Source of the DNA: Victivallales bacterium
GTDB lineage: Bacteria > Verrucomicrobiota > Lentisphaeria > Oligosphaerales > Oligosphaeraceae
Assembly (NCBI GenBank): GCA_017538465.1
Contig: JAFYIW010000294.1
Location: forward strand, 1 to 5,047
Direction: 5' to 3'
DNA: 5,047 nucleotides
Below the pieces are notes generated by a model, which saw only the letters and a program-made list of their open reading frames with translations, did not search any database and was not told the origin of the DNA. Numbering within the stretch: the stretch's first letter is position 1; every line of letters starts with the position of its first letter. Of the stretch, positions 5,021 to 5,047 are shown in pieces. The position numbers were made by a program, and so were the translations under genes.

Positions 5021-5047
5021 TACACGCTAATTTCCTTGGTTCTCGTC

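Noticed and set aside
3901..5025. Open frame of 374 codons on the - strand opposite the SUMF1-like gene
   Set aside because: It is the complement of a well-supported SUMF1 domain plus the palindrome cluster. The Pro/Arg-rich start is translated repeat sequence.

Overview
The window most likely comes from a GC-rich bacterium of the Verrucomicrobiota or a close relative. This is inferred from the style of the window and not from a diagnostic marker: a divergent LexA, a secreted SUMF1-family protein, seven-base tandem repeats and GC-rich palindromic repeats between genes. No rRNA or tRNA gene is present to settle it. All four protein-coding genes lie on the + strand.

Positions 1-347 hold no protein gene. 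A probable intrinsic terminator of an upstream gene (1-21) is followed by a run of compact GC-rich hairpins. Some of these are enclosed by a possible long-range helix (88-97 with 262-271). A second extended stem-loop (273-320) lies just before the lexA ribosome binding site. This may be an undescribed structured RNA or lexA leader, or a cluster of REP-like palindromes; sequence alone does not decide.

Positions 348-3713 form a tight cluster that looks like an SOS/nucleotide excision repair operon: lexA (348-971), a small exported protein of unknown function (985-1680) and uvrB (1695-3713). The gaps are only 13 and 14 bases. LexA has its cleavage site and Ser-Lys dyad, but its recognition helix differs from the E. 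coli type. The middle protein faintly resembles a ComEC-type metallo-beta-lactamase domain that has lost every histidine. UvrB is complete, with a basic C-terminal tail that runs into simple repeats.

Positions 3692-3838 are a composite array of seven-base repeats that starts inside the uvrB 3' end, changes consensus partway, and ends with units of the first family in inverted orientation. A secreted SUMF1/FGE-like protein follows (3934-4809) with its own strong ribosome binding site. It has a duplicated Lys/Pro-rich linker and lacks one of the two catalytic cysteines of true formylglycine-generating enzyme.

Positions 4810-5047 are a dense cluster of GC-rich palindromes and repeats with no supported gene. 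The core theme is DNA damage response: LexA would repress the cluster, and RecA-stimulated LexA self-cleavage would release uvrB for excision repair. The SUMF1-like gene appears functionally separate.
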